Shown here: piece after piece, positions 6,590 to 13,668 of the stretch | How the letters are laid out: every line of letters begins with the position of its first letter | Position numbering within the stretch: position 1 is the first letter of the stretch | Assembly (NCBI GenBank): GCA_964648365.1 | Contig: CAZYLK010000118.1 | Location: forward strand, 1-19,114 | From: SURF-32 sp964648365 | GTDB lineage: Bacteria > Planctomycetota > Phycisphaerae > UBA1845 | Direction of reading: 5' to 3' | DNA: 19,114 nucleotides | The notes under the pieces: generated by a model | Databases searched by the model: none | What the model was told of the DNA's origin: nothing | Seen by the model: the letters and a program-made list of their open reading frames with translations, nothing else | Position numbers and translations under genes: made by a program

Positions 6590-7672
6590 ATGCCGAAGGT
6601 AATGCCACCCGCGACGATGATGAATCCGCGTAGAAGCTGTGCCGGAATGGTGCTTGCGACGATCCTTCTCGGCGGTGCCGACGCCGCCTCAGCGGCGCCT
6701 TCGCCCTTATCGCAGGAAGCCCATCGCAACGCCGCGCCGACGAGCGGCGAACTCACCCAGGCACAGCTTGACGCGATCGAGCACGGGCTTAAGTGGCTTG
6801 CGGATCACCAGGCCGCGGACGGCTCGTTCGGCAGCCTGTCTCACTACGGCCCGCACGTCGGCATCACCGGCCTCTGCGGCCTGGCCTTCATGATGGACGG
6901 CAGCACGCCCGGCCGCGGACGCTACGGCGACAACGTCGACCGATGCATCACGTTCATCGTCAACCACAGTTCCGAAAGCGGCATGCTGGCCGCCGAAACG
7001 TCGCACGGACCCATGTACGGCCACGGCTTCGCTACGCTCTTCCTGGCGGAAGTCTACGGCATGTCGCCACGGCCGGAGGTCCGCGAGACGCTGCGCAAGG
7101 CGGTGCGGCTGATCTCCTCGACGCAGAACGACGAAGGCGGCTGGCGCTACCAGCCCGTGCGCAACGACGCCGACATCTCCGTAACGGTCTGCCAGATGAA
7201 CGCGCTCCGCGCCGCCCGCAACGCCGGCATCTATGTGGAAAAGGACGTGATCGACAAGGCCGTCGAATACGTCAAGAAGAGCCAGAACCCCGACGGCGGC
7301 TTCCGCTACATGCTGTCGACGGGCGGCTCGGCCTTCTCGCGCTCCGCGGCGGCGGTGGCGGCGCTGCAATACGCCGGCATTTACAGCGGCGACGAACTGG
7401 AACGCGGCCTGCAATACGTCGATCGCTTCCGCCCCCCCGCCAGCGGCACCGTGAGCCATTACTTCTACGGCCACTACTACGCCGTCCAGGCGATGTACCT
7501 GGCCGGCGACGATCGCTGGCAGTCCTGGTGGCCCGCCGTGCGCGAGGAACTGCTGGAGCGCCGCACGGAGGAGGGCTTCTGGCGCGGCCAGGCCGGCAAC
7601 GAATACGGCACCGCCATGGCCTTAATCATCCTGCAGATGCCTAACCGGCTCTTGCCGATTTTTCAGAAGTAG
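6590..7672 (+). CDS. Exported prenyltransferase/squalene-oxidase-repeat protein (terpenoid cyclase fold)
   Basis: The start at 6590 has AGGAG seven bases upstream. Residues 1-36 hold an extended n-region and a signal peptide (AGMVLATILLGGADAASAA). The mature part is a run of helical repeats: LDAIEHGLKWLADHQAADGSFG (about 60-81), a repeat ending EGGWRYQP (about 167-189), AVEYVKKSQNPDGGFRY (224-240) and ALQYAGIY with later helices. These QxxDGGF/W units are those of the alpha/alpha6-barrel shared by prenyltransferases, squalene-hopene cyclases and alpha-2-macroglobulin thioester domains. No catalytic DxDD of hopene cyclases is evident, and the protein is short (360 residues) and exported, so a cyclase reaction is unlikely. 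Close relatives are common in planctomycetes and have no known function. Confidence 0.88.
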   Translation: MPKVMPPATMMNPRRSCAGMVLATILLGGADAASAAPSPLSQEAHRNAAPTSGELTQAQLDAIEHGLKWLADHQAADGSFGSLSHYGPHVGITGLCGLAFMMDGSTPGRGRYGDNVDRCITFIVNHSSESGMLAAETSHGPMYGHGFATLFLAEVYGMSPRPEVRETLRKAVRLISSTQNDEGGWRYQPVRNDADISVTVCQMNALRAARNAGIYVEKDVIDKAVEYVKKSQNPDGGFRYMLSTGGSAFSRSAAAVAALQYAGIYSGDELERGLQYVDRFRPPASGTVSHYFYGHYYAVQAMYLAGDDRWQSWWPAVREELLERRTEEGFWRGQAGNEYGTAMALIILQMPNRLLPIFQK

Positions 7673-8055
7673 GAAGAAGCCACGCAGCGACGGAGCCACG
7701 GAGGCACGAAAGGGAAGAGAGGGACGAAGCCACGAAAGGGAAGAGAGGCACGTCGGCACGAAGCCACGGATGGAAGAGAGGTGCGGATACGCCCAGAGCC
7801 CCGGCTTTCAAGCCTCGTTGTTCTACACAAGTCTGCGCGCGCCTGTCTTCGGCCCCGGCGGGGCCGTGGACCGTTGCCACGGGCGGAGCGAAGCGCAACC
7901 CGTGGACGGCGGCTCCGCAATCCTACCCGCCCCGGCGGGGCGGCGGACGGCGCGCCGCATGGGCGTCGCCGGTCATCGAGAATCACGGCCACCCGATGAA
8001 GAGACCCTTTTTCACAAGGTTGTCGGTGGCTGAGCATGCGAGTCAGCTCGACAGC
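7673..8055. repeat. Composite repeat region without a gene
   Basis: Three parts are visible. First, direct repeats: ACGAAAGGGAAGAGAGG occurs perfectly at 7706-7722 and 7732-7748 and imperfectly at 7766-7781, within a run of GCCACGGAGGCACG-type units. Second, inverted repeats: CGGCCCC-GGC-GGGGCCG (7850-7866), CCACGGG (7877-7883) with CCCGTGG (7899-7905), and GCCCCGGCGGGGC (about 7930-7942). Third, a CCCTTTTTCACAAGG stretch near 8006 that marks the end of similarity of the adjacent SGNH pseudogene. I recognise these motifs as intergenic repeats in planctomycete genomes, but copy number cannot be checked here. Confidence 0.6.
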
Positions 8056-8364
8056 GACGGCCGAGAGGCACAGACCGGCCATGTCGGCGAACTCGTCAGC
8101 GGGGTTCGTGACGAGTCGGTCGAAGAAGGAGTGGCCGGCCGTCGAGCCGTAGCCGGCGGTGATGCTGTCGCCGATCCCGACGAGCAGGACCGGCCCGGTG
8201 AACCACGGCTTGGCGAACGCGTCCCGCGGCACGGCCGGCCCGGCGGGGCCGTCGCCGACAGGCAGCGTAAACCAGAAACGCTGGATGCCGAGAATCGCCA
8301 GGACGAGGGCCAGGCCGGCGGCGAGGATGATCTTCAGGCGTTTGGACACCAGCCTCGGCTCCAT
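8056..8364 (-). pseudogene. Truncated SGNH/GDSL hydrolase (5' fragment)
   Basis: The first 103 codons encode a membrane anchor (LKIILAAGLALVLAILGI), then GPVLLVGIGDSITAGYGSTAGHSFFDRL, which is GDSL block I with the nucleophile S68, and NPADEF.DMAGLCLSAV. In intact planctomycete relatives this is followed by the blocks with the catalytic Gly, Asn and DxxH. Here the frame continues for 130 codons into arginine/proline-rich sequence translated from the repeat region at 7673-8055, and none of blocks II, III or V appears. I therefore read it as an N-terminal fragment that lost its remainder by a deletion or insertion near 8050. No good ribosome-binding site precedes ATG 8364. Confidence 0.75.
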
Positions 8365-8489
8365 TCAATGGTCGCCGCGAGCACTGTCGACGCCTCCACG
8401 AGACCAGCCCCGCCGAGCAAGGGTGCGCGGCGTTTGATTCGCTCTTCCGCTTGCCGGACGCCGCGGTCGAGCCTGTCGCTGCCGATCGC

Positions 8490-10937
8490 TCACGGACAGG
8501 ACGTCCGCTGCTCCAACAGGCACTCGACGATCGCCACCCGCAAATCGCCTCGAGGCCAACCCTTCGCGCGGTATTTTAGTTTGCCGGAATCATTGAGCAG
8601 CACCATTGTATCCGTCTCCGGATCCCGGTCGAATCTGAGCGTCACCTCCGCGCCGGGCACGCCTCTCCCAAGTCGCACGGCAATCCTCGAGCCCTCTGGC
8701 TTTCCGCGGCGGCACTTCAGCTTCATGGTCTCGCTCCACGTGCAGGCGCATTCGGGATTGCCGAACGGCGATTCGTAGGCGCCCATGTCGACGGCGCACG
8801 CCTGGATGCGCGGTCCGCCGTCCAAATCGCTGGTGTTCAACAGGCGGTCATCCATGCGGCCGGCGTTGATGCTTGGCGAGCCGTCCAGCAGACGGAAATC
8901 TCCCCGCTCGGGGTCGGCGAAAGCCGGATCGAGGTCAATGTTGCCGCGTCCCGGCCAGCCGCCCTCGACGTTGCTGTACGTGACGCCATCGTCCTCGGCG
9001 ATCTGATCCGGCACATTGCCGCGGATGATACAACTGATCGCCTTGCTGTCCAGGATCCCGCCGCCGGGTCGCTCGGATCGGTTTCCGACGATCGTACAAT
9101 CAAACAGCTCGGCAGCCGATGCCGCGCCGCCTTCCTGCGCGGCATTGTTCATAAAAAGGCAGTTGTAGTAGCTTCCACCCCAGGCTCCGCCGCCCTCTTC
9201 ATCGGTCGCGTTGTCGGCAATGATGCAATTGTACACGACGCCTCTCGTGGCGATTCCGCCGCCGCCATGCGTACCGTTAAACACGTAACGGCCGCGCCCG
9301 TTCCTGATGGTAAATCCTCCGATCATCGTGTCGTCGCGACCGATGTTATTGTATTGAAACGATCTCTCGAATCCCTCCAGGTCCAGGATGCAATTGCGCG
9401 GGCCGTGCCGCGAGTGCACGCGCCAGGCGGAATTCCCGGTGTTCAGGTTCTTGTTTCCGTAGCCCCGATACGTGCCATCTGCTACAACGATCGTGGACGT
9501 GTCGCCCGCGACATCGATGGCGTCCTGAATCGTGGCGTACTCGCGCGGAACATGGAGCGTCTGTCCATTCTTGAGATTCGCGCAGTCTGGCAGCGTATTG
9601 CCTTCCTGGCACACGTCGATCACGCCATTGTCATCGCAATCCGCCTGCCACTCGCAATAGTCCGGCGTAGAATTGCCATTACAATCCGGCGCGCCATCAG
9701 CGAGTTCTCTGACGTCCCCGACGCGATCCCCGTTGCAGTCCCAAAGCCAATCCGTGTAGCGCAGCACCGAGGGAAGAAGAGACTCGCACGTCGGCCGGAT
9801 CATCTCTGGTGGAACGTGCTTCGAGCGGTTGACTTCATACGTAAGCGACCAGATGCCGTGAACGCCATACGTATAATCGCAGGATCCACCATTAACCGGG
9901 TAGAGAGTCTTCAGGATCGGCCCCCGCCGCCCATAGTAGTCCCCACCCGCGTCGAAAATGTCTTTAGCCATGGCGTACGCGAGACTGCCGTACGTATGAT
10001 GGTCAGGCGGGTGCCCGGCCAGGTGGCCCCACGGCCACATGATCAGATTTCCGTTGGAATGGAAGTCAATGAATCCCTTGATGTTCGGGTGTGCGAGGAA
10101 GAACCGCTCCAGGTTGGCCGTCTCCGGTTCCGAGAACGGGTTGGGGTTGGATCCGGGGCCGCCCCAGTTACGGTTAAGATCGACACCGTTGCTGTTCTCG
10201 CGGCCGCTCAGATAGTTGTCCGCGTTCATGATCGGCAGCAGCCACCACTCGATATTGTCCACGACGTCGGTGATCTTTGGATCGACGCCGTAGTTGGTCA
10301 GCAGATGCCGAGCCACGTACGCCAGCACGGCAGGGTTGACAGCTTCATCGCCGTGTTGCGCCCCGATGTAGAACACACCGGGCTTTTCCTCCCCCGTTCC
10401 GGTGATGCGAATCGCCCACTGACGCCGGCCCTCGACCGTCGGCCCCAAATCCACGATCGTGGCAAGCTCCGGATACGCTGCCGCCAGGTCGTTGAGGAAC
10501 GCGACGTGCTCGTCGTATGTTCGATAGACGTCGAAAAAGTCGCCATCACGCGCGCCGCCAAGCAGCTCGGCCTGCCAGGCGGCCAGGTCGTCGATGACCA
10601 CCAGGTAGCGGAAGCCCCGCGCGTCCAGCGCCTGTCGCGCGGCCGGTGACACGCGCACTTCAAGCGCCTCCCGGCCAAGATCGTCCTCCCATATCTCCAT
10701 GTCTGCACGGGCGACGTCGAGCGCGATCAACGCCTCCCGGGCCGTCTCATCCGCGATCGTCACAGTCACGACCTGCAGCCTCGCCAGATCGCGGTTGTCG
10801 GCGTGATCGGAACGCGCCAGCGCGGCCACGCAAAGCACGGCCGTCGCACATGCCGCCACCACTCGAGGCGAAAGCCGTGTCCGGCGCCCGCCGTTCGTCA
10901 GCCAATGAGCTCCGAATTTGGCAGTTGTGATCCACAT
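8490..10937 (-). CDS. Secreted M14 zinc carboxypeptidase with Ca-binding repeats, beta-helix and three-Cys C-terminal domain
   Basis: The ATG at 10937 has GGGGGA seven bases upstream, giving 815 residues; the frame extends upstream to 11054 without a better start. Domains in order: signal peptide (to about residue 45); propeptide-like region (about 50-125); M14 domain (about 135-400) with HGDE zinc ligands H195 and E198, R256 in DLNRNW, third ligand H293 in DFHSNG, and catalytic E368 in TYEVNRS; calcium-type repeats DCNGDRVGD, DCNGNSTPD and DCDDNGVID (about 400-443); right-handed beta-helix (about 460-690) beginning VPREYATIQDAIDVA with GGGI/GGGA rungs and ending EGGWPGRGNIDLDPAF; and the terminal three-cysteine domain (last 82 residues). 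The complete catalytic set suggests an active extracellular carboxypeptidase. The fusion with a beta-helix is unusual and may target it to polysaccharide or the cell surface. Confidence 0.92.
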   Translation of the reverse strand: MWITTAKFGAHWLTNGGRRTRLSPRVVAACATAVLCVAALARSDHADNRDLARLQVVTVTIADETAREALIALDVARADMEIWEDDLGREALEVRVSPAARQALDARGFRYLVVIDDLAAWQAELLGGARDGDFFDVYRTYDEHVAFLNDLAAAYPELATIVDLGPTVEGRRQWAIRITGTGEEKPGVFYIGAQHGDEAVNPAVLAYVARHLLTNYGVDPKITDVVDNIEWWLLPIMNADNYLSGRENSNGVDLNRNWGGPGSNPNPFSEPETANLERFFLAHPNIKGFIDFHSNGNLIMWPWGHLAGHPPDHHTYGSLAYAMAKDIFDAGGDYYGRRGPILKTLYPVNGGSCDYTYGVHGIWSLTYEVNRSKHVPPEMIRPTCESLLPSVLRYTDWLWDCNGDRVGDVRELADGAPDCNGNSTPDYCEWQADCDDNGVIDVCQEGNTLPDCANLKNGQTLHVPREYATIQDAIDVAGDTSTIVVADGTYRGYGNKNLNTGNSAWRVHSRHGPRNCILDLEGFERSFQYNNIGRDDTMIGGFTIRNGRGRYVFNGTHGGGGIATRGVVYNCIIADNATDEEGGGAWGGSYYNCLFMNNAAQEGGAASAAELFDCTIVGNRSERPGGGILDSKAISCIIRGNVPDQIAEDDGVTYSNVEGGWPGRGNIDLDPAFADPERGDFRLLDGSPSINAGRMDDRLLNTSDLDGGPRIQACAVDMGAYESPFGNPECACTWSETMKLKCRRGKPEGSRIAVRLGRGVPGAEVTLRFDRDPETDTMVLLNDSGKLKYRAKGWPRGDLRVAIVECLLEQRTSCP

Positions 10938-11123
10938 TGCGAGATCCCCCAGCAGCAGAACAAGACGTATGGTCATCCATGACGATGTATTGAGCCCGCT
11001 TGCTCCCCCGCCCTGCCGTCCCGAAGTCCCAGCGGTACGTACGTGCACGGGCACCCGTCGCGTGACGCCGATGGTCGTTCACCTCCGCCCATCGTCGGCG
11101 GCGCCACTCTGCACCGGCCTTGG

Positions 11124-11153
11124 ATTATACCCCCATCTACGGCGGGTACTAAA
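11124..11153 (-). promoter_or_regulatory. Candidate promoter for the M14 peptidase gene
   Basis: Minus-strand TATAAT (11129-11124) has TTTAGT (11153-11148) 18 bases upstream. The -10 is perfect and the -35 weak. The leader to ATG 10937 would be about 180 bases. Confidence 0.35.
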
Positions 11154-11262
11154 GCCTCCCGGCCTGCGCGGAGCGCTCCGGGCAGCGATGCTCCGTCAGG
11201 CCATGCAGCGCGTAGCGGCAGTTCAGACCGCGTGGGCTAAGCGGTGCGTTCCGATGTCGTAC
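11149..11262 (-). pseudogene. Degenerate remnant of a CDYDLRGL-type zinc ribbon
   Basis: Between in-frame stops (TGA 11265-11263 and TAG 11151-11149) the minus strand reads GLNCRYALHGLTEHRCPERS followed by AQAGRL. This aligns with the C-terminus of the membrane protein at 3884-4450 (CDYDLRGLPEPRCPECGTPFEQAG): C.Y.L.GL.E.RCPE matches, but one cysteine of each pair is lost. There is no start codon and no upstream membrane segments. I read it as the decayed 3' end of a similar gene. Confidence 0.5.
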
Positions 11263-11305
11263 TCATCCGCTGGCTTCCAGTGCATTTTGCGTGCCGACGT
11301 ATGTG

Positions 11306-11491
11306 CTACGCCTGCTCCGTCATCACGATAATCACCCGCGCCTTTCCGCGCAGCTTCACGTCCGCATCGACGGGTCGCACGAGACCATTGTGGACGATGC
11401 CTGCAATGGCGCGGGGGCGGCGGGCGAGGCGGGCGAGTTGGGCTTCGACGAGTTCGGCCTTCGCATCGGGCGGCGGGTCGAGGCGCGGCAG
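11306..11491 (-). CDS. Small hypothetical protein, possible CTG start or decayed start
   Basis: A minus-strand frame ending at TAG 11308-11306 reads DAKAELVEAQLARLA, then RAIAGIVHNGLVRPVDADVKL and GKARVIIVMTEQA. The pattern IxGxVxNGLVRPxDxxVxLxxxxRVIIV is one I recognise from short planctomycete proteins and resembles the antitoxin-like AF2212/DUF104 group. Codon third positions are strongly G/C, as in real genes here. The frame has no ATG, GTG or TTG at the expected place; CTG at 11491 is the only plausible start (about 61 residues). It begins 23 bases after the permease stop, on the same strand. It may be a gene with a rare start, or a pseudogene that lost its start. Confidence 0.5.
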   Translation of the reverse strand: MPRLDPPPDAKAELVEAQLARLARRPRAIAGIVHNGLVRPVDADVKLRGKARVIIVMTEQA

Positions 11492-11513
11492 TGGCGGCTC
11501 GGCTGAGCCCGCC

Positions 11514-13190
11514 TCACCGGCGACCCCGTCGCCACACCCAGTATAGCCCGCCGACCCCTGCCAGGACGGCGCAGGACCAGCCGACGTCCGTGGGCGACTC
11601 TCGGGCGATGTTGGCCGCCAGCGCCGCCTGGAAGACCAGGAGGCAGACTGCGATGGCGCGGCCGGCCGGGCAGCGAAAGATGGCTTGGACGGTTACGCCC
11701 TCCGCCGCACTGCGGCCGTGCCCCGCCGGGGTCGCGGCGTTGCGGGGGGTGTCGGCGGCGGGTCGGCTCGGCGTCGACACGTCGCGGTCTGTATCGTTCG
11801 CGCGGTCTTTGTCGTGGGCTCGCCCTGTATCGTGGGCGCGGTCGGTCGCCGTCGCCGCGTCCCGCCGGCGGAACACGAGCAGGCTGGCGTAGGACAGGCC
11901 GAACAGGATGCAGCCGGCGAAGTAGTAGATGTTCAGCACGCCGCTGAAGTCTCGGACGAGGCATAGTACGATGGAAAACCCGCTGACGACGAACAGCGCG
12001 GCCACCGGCGACTGCCCGGCCGACATCCGGGACAGGAAGCGAAACGTCAAACCGTCGCGGGCGAGCGCGAACGTGACGCGGATGGTCGCCAGCACGGTCG
12101 CGCTGAGCGAGCCGAGGCAGACGACGATCGCCACCACGAGCATCGCCCGCCCGCCGGCTTCGCCGAAGAGCCGCCGCATCGCGGCGCCCGGCGCCGAGAC
12201 CTCGCCGCGAAGTTCGGACAGGGGAAGCACACGAAGCAGGGCCACATTGACCAGCGTGTACAGCATCACCAGCGACAGCGTCGCCCCGATGATCGCCCGC
12301 GGCATGGCCCGCCGCACGTCGCGAACCTCTTCCGCCATCTTCACCGAGTCCGTCGTGCCGTCGTAGGCCCACAATGCGGGGAGCAACGCCGAGAGGAACA
12401 GCGCGATGGCTGCCAGCGAGCCGCGGGCTTCAGCCCGCGCGGATTCACCAGCGCCGGCCAGAGTCGGCTCGGCGCGTGGGCCGCTCTCATGGGAATGGCC
12501 GACCATTGCACCGGAACGCGAGTCGCTCTGCGCGTCCGGACTCTGCACAGCGGCTGACTCCGCGCGGGCTGAGGCCCGCGGCTCGCTAAAACCTCCATTT
12601 GTTTCCGTCGCTGCTGACGCGGCAGGATCGCCGCCCAGCCAGTGCGTCGGCTCGCGCCCCCACCCCAACCCGATCACAATGATCGCGATGAGCGCCAGGA
12701 TTTTGAGCATGGTCAACGCGTTCTGAGCCCCCGCGCCGACGCGCAGGCCGCAGGCGTTCACGCACGTCACCGCCAGCACGGCGCCGGCCGCGATCGGTCC
12801 GCCGAAGCGTTCCGCCGGGATTTCGAACAATCGGCAGGCGAAGTCGCCCAGCGCCACGGCGATCGCGGCCGCGCCGCCGCCGATGATGAAAACGGTGTAC
12901 GCCCAACCGAAAAAGAACGCGACGAACTCGCCGTACGCCTCGCGAAGATAGACGTACTCGCCGCCCGCCCTGGGGAAGCGCGTCGCCAGTTCGGCCGTCA
13001 CCAGCCCCTGCGCCAGCACGATTCCCCCGGCCGCGATCCACACGATGAGCATGATTACCGGCGACGACACGCCGCCCGCAATCTCACCCGGCGTTCGAAA
13101 GATGCCCGAACCAATGGCGACGCCCATGCCGATCAGCCACACGGTGGGCGTCCCGAGTATGCGCTTCAGGTTGGCGGGGGCGACAGGCAT
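11514..13190 (-). CDS. APC-superfamily amino acid permease (LAT-like) with an inserted loop
   Basis: The product has 558 residues from ATG 13190 (an upstream in-frame TTG at 13226 would add 12; neither has a strong ribosome-binding site). Hallmarks are the first-helix motif MGVAIGSGIFRTPGEIA, LVTAELATRFPRAGGEYVYLREAYGEFVAFFFGW, LLPALWAYDGTTDSVKMAEEVRD and RAMPRAIIGATL, with about 12 hydrophobic segments. These place it among APC transporters of the L-type exchanger group; the substrate is unknown. Two things are odd. Residues about 202-258, between the fifth and sixth spans, are translated from a palindromic repeat (12415-12587) and are low in complexity. Near the C-terminus there is a DRAHDTGRAHDKDRANDT hexapeptide repeat. 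Both lie in predicted loops, so the transporter may still function. Confidence 0.9.
   Translation of the reverse strand: MPVAPANLKRILGTPTVWLIGMGVAIGSGIFRTPGEIAGGVSSPVIMLIVWIAAGGIVLAQGLVTAELATRFPRAGGEYVYLREAYGEFVAFFFGWAYTVFIIGGGAAAIAVALGDFACRLFEIPAERFGGPIAAGAVLAVTCVNACGLRVGAGAQNALTMLKILALIAIIVIGLGWGREPTHWLGGDPAASAATETNGGFSEPRASARAESAAVQSPDAQSDSRSGAMVGHSHESGPRAEPTLAGAGESARAEARGSLAAIALFLSALLPALWAYDGTTDSVKMAEEVRDVRRAMPRAIIGATLSLVMLYTLVNVALLRVLPLSELRGEVSAPGAAMRRLFGEAGGRAMLVVAIVVCLGSLSATVLATIRVTFALARDGLTFRFLSRMSAGQSPVAALFVVSGFSIVLCLVRDFSGVLNIYYFAGCILFGLSYASLLVFRRRDAATATDRAHDTGRAHDKDRANDTDRDVSTPSRPAADTPRNAATPAGHGRSAAEGVTVQAIFRCPAGRAIAVCLLVFQAALAANIARESPTDVGWSCAVLAGVGGLYWVWRRGRR
11782..11850 (-). repeat. 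18-base tandem microrepeat inside the permease gene
   Basis: About four imperfect 18-base units encode the six-residue pattern (D/G)RAxDx: DRAHDT, GRAHDK, DRANDT, DRDVST. The unit length keeps the frame, and the repeat sits in a hydrophilic stretch between late membrane spans. Confidence 0.6.
12415..12587. repeat. REPIN-like palindromic element within the permease coding sequence
   Basis: The left end (12415-12443, starting AGCGAGCCGCGGGCTTCAG) and the right end (12559-12587) are inverted copies of one another over 29 bases with a single mismatch. Each end is itself a hairpin: CGCGGGCT-TC-AGCCCGCG on the left and CGCGGGC-TGAG-GCCCGCG on the right. Read in the permease frame, one end gives SEPRASARAES and the other ESARAEARGSL. 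The structure parallels the 345-466 element but the sequence differs, so it is a second repeat family. Confidence 0.8.
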
Positions 13191-13350
13191 CCGGCACGCG
13201 TGATCGTGGCGGTAGTCACCGATCAACGCAAGCGTCGATCACTGGGCGAACCGCGGACACCCATAGCGATTTGCTCCCGCGCTCGACGACGCGGCCGGCC
13301 GGGGCCTACACTCTGGTGAGAAGGATATCGCTACACCACCCGCCGGGGGG

Positions 13351-13527
13351 ATGGCTTTGCACCTGTATGTTATCGTGATGTTGTCCTCCGGCGTGGGCGG
13401 CTTCATCGGGTTCGCCCGAGCCCAATGGCGCGGCCTTTGGATCGGCGTCGCGCTTGGGTGTTTCGGGGCCTTCGGGTGGGTCGCAACGTATTCCCTCGCG
13501 AAGCACGCAGGCACCAAGTCGTCCTGA
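13351..13527 (+). CDS. Small two-span membrane protein
   Basis: ATG 13351 follows a run of G (CCGGGGGG) and the frame ends at TGA 13525-13527, giving 58 residues. Two hydrophobic segments are seen, LYVIVMLSSGVGGFIGF and GLWIGVALGCFGAFGWVATY, separated by ARAQWR, and the protein ends in a polar tail KHAGTKSS. The short positively charged turn suggests a helical hairpin. I do not recognise the family. It lies between the divergent permease gene and the beta-helix gene, 141 bases before the latter, which has its own promoter candidate. Confidence 0.55.
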   Translation: MALHLYVIVMLSSGVGGFIGFARAQWRGLWIGVALGCFGAFGWVATYSLAKHAGTKSS

Positions 13528-13602
13528 ACCCACCGGCGCACGGCACCGCTCCTGATCGCACTGCCCGTGCCGGCTGAGGCCGACCGGCCGGCGCCGTTCC
13601 GT

Positions 13603-13632
13603 TTGACCCTGACTACGCCCGATCGCTATTCT
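13603..13632 (+). promoter_or_regulatory. Candidate promoter for the beta-helix protein gene
   Basis: TTGACC (13603-13608) and TATTCT (13627-13632) are separated by 18 bases. The start codon at 13669 follows about 30 bases after the expected transcription start, with a strong GGGAGGAG site in between. Confidence 0.5.
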
Positions 13633-13668
13633 CATATGTCCCGAGGGCGAAGCAGGGAGGAGAGAGCG

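Noticed and set aside
7673..7790. CRISPR array suggested by regularly spaced repeats
   Set aside because: The units are only 17 bases, spacers are 9-17 bases of the same repeat-like sequence, and no cas gene is present.
7663..8055. C-terminal 130 codons of the SGNH hydrolase frame as real protein
   Set aside because: They translate the repeat region and contain none of the remaining GDSL blocks.
9267..10649. A 460-codon plus-strand frame
   Set aside because: It is antisense to the M14/beta-helix gene, which has all catalytic residues in the other strand.
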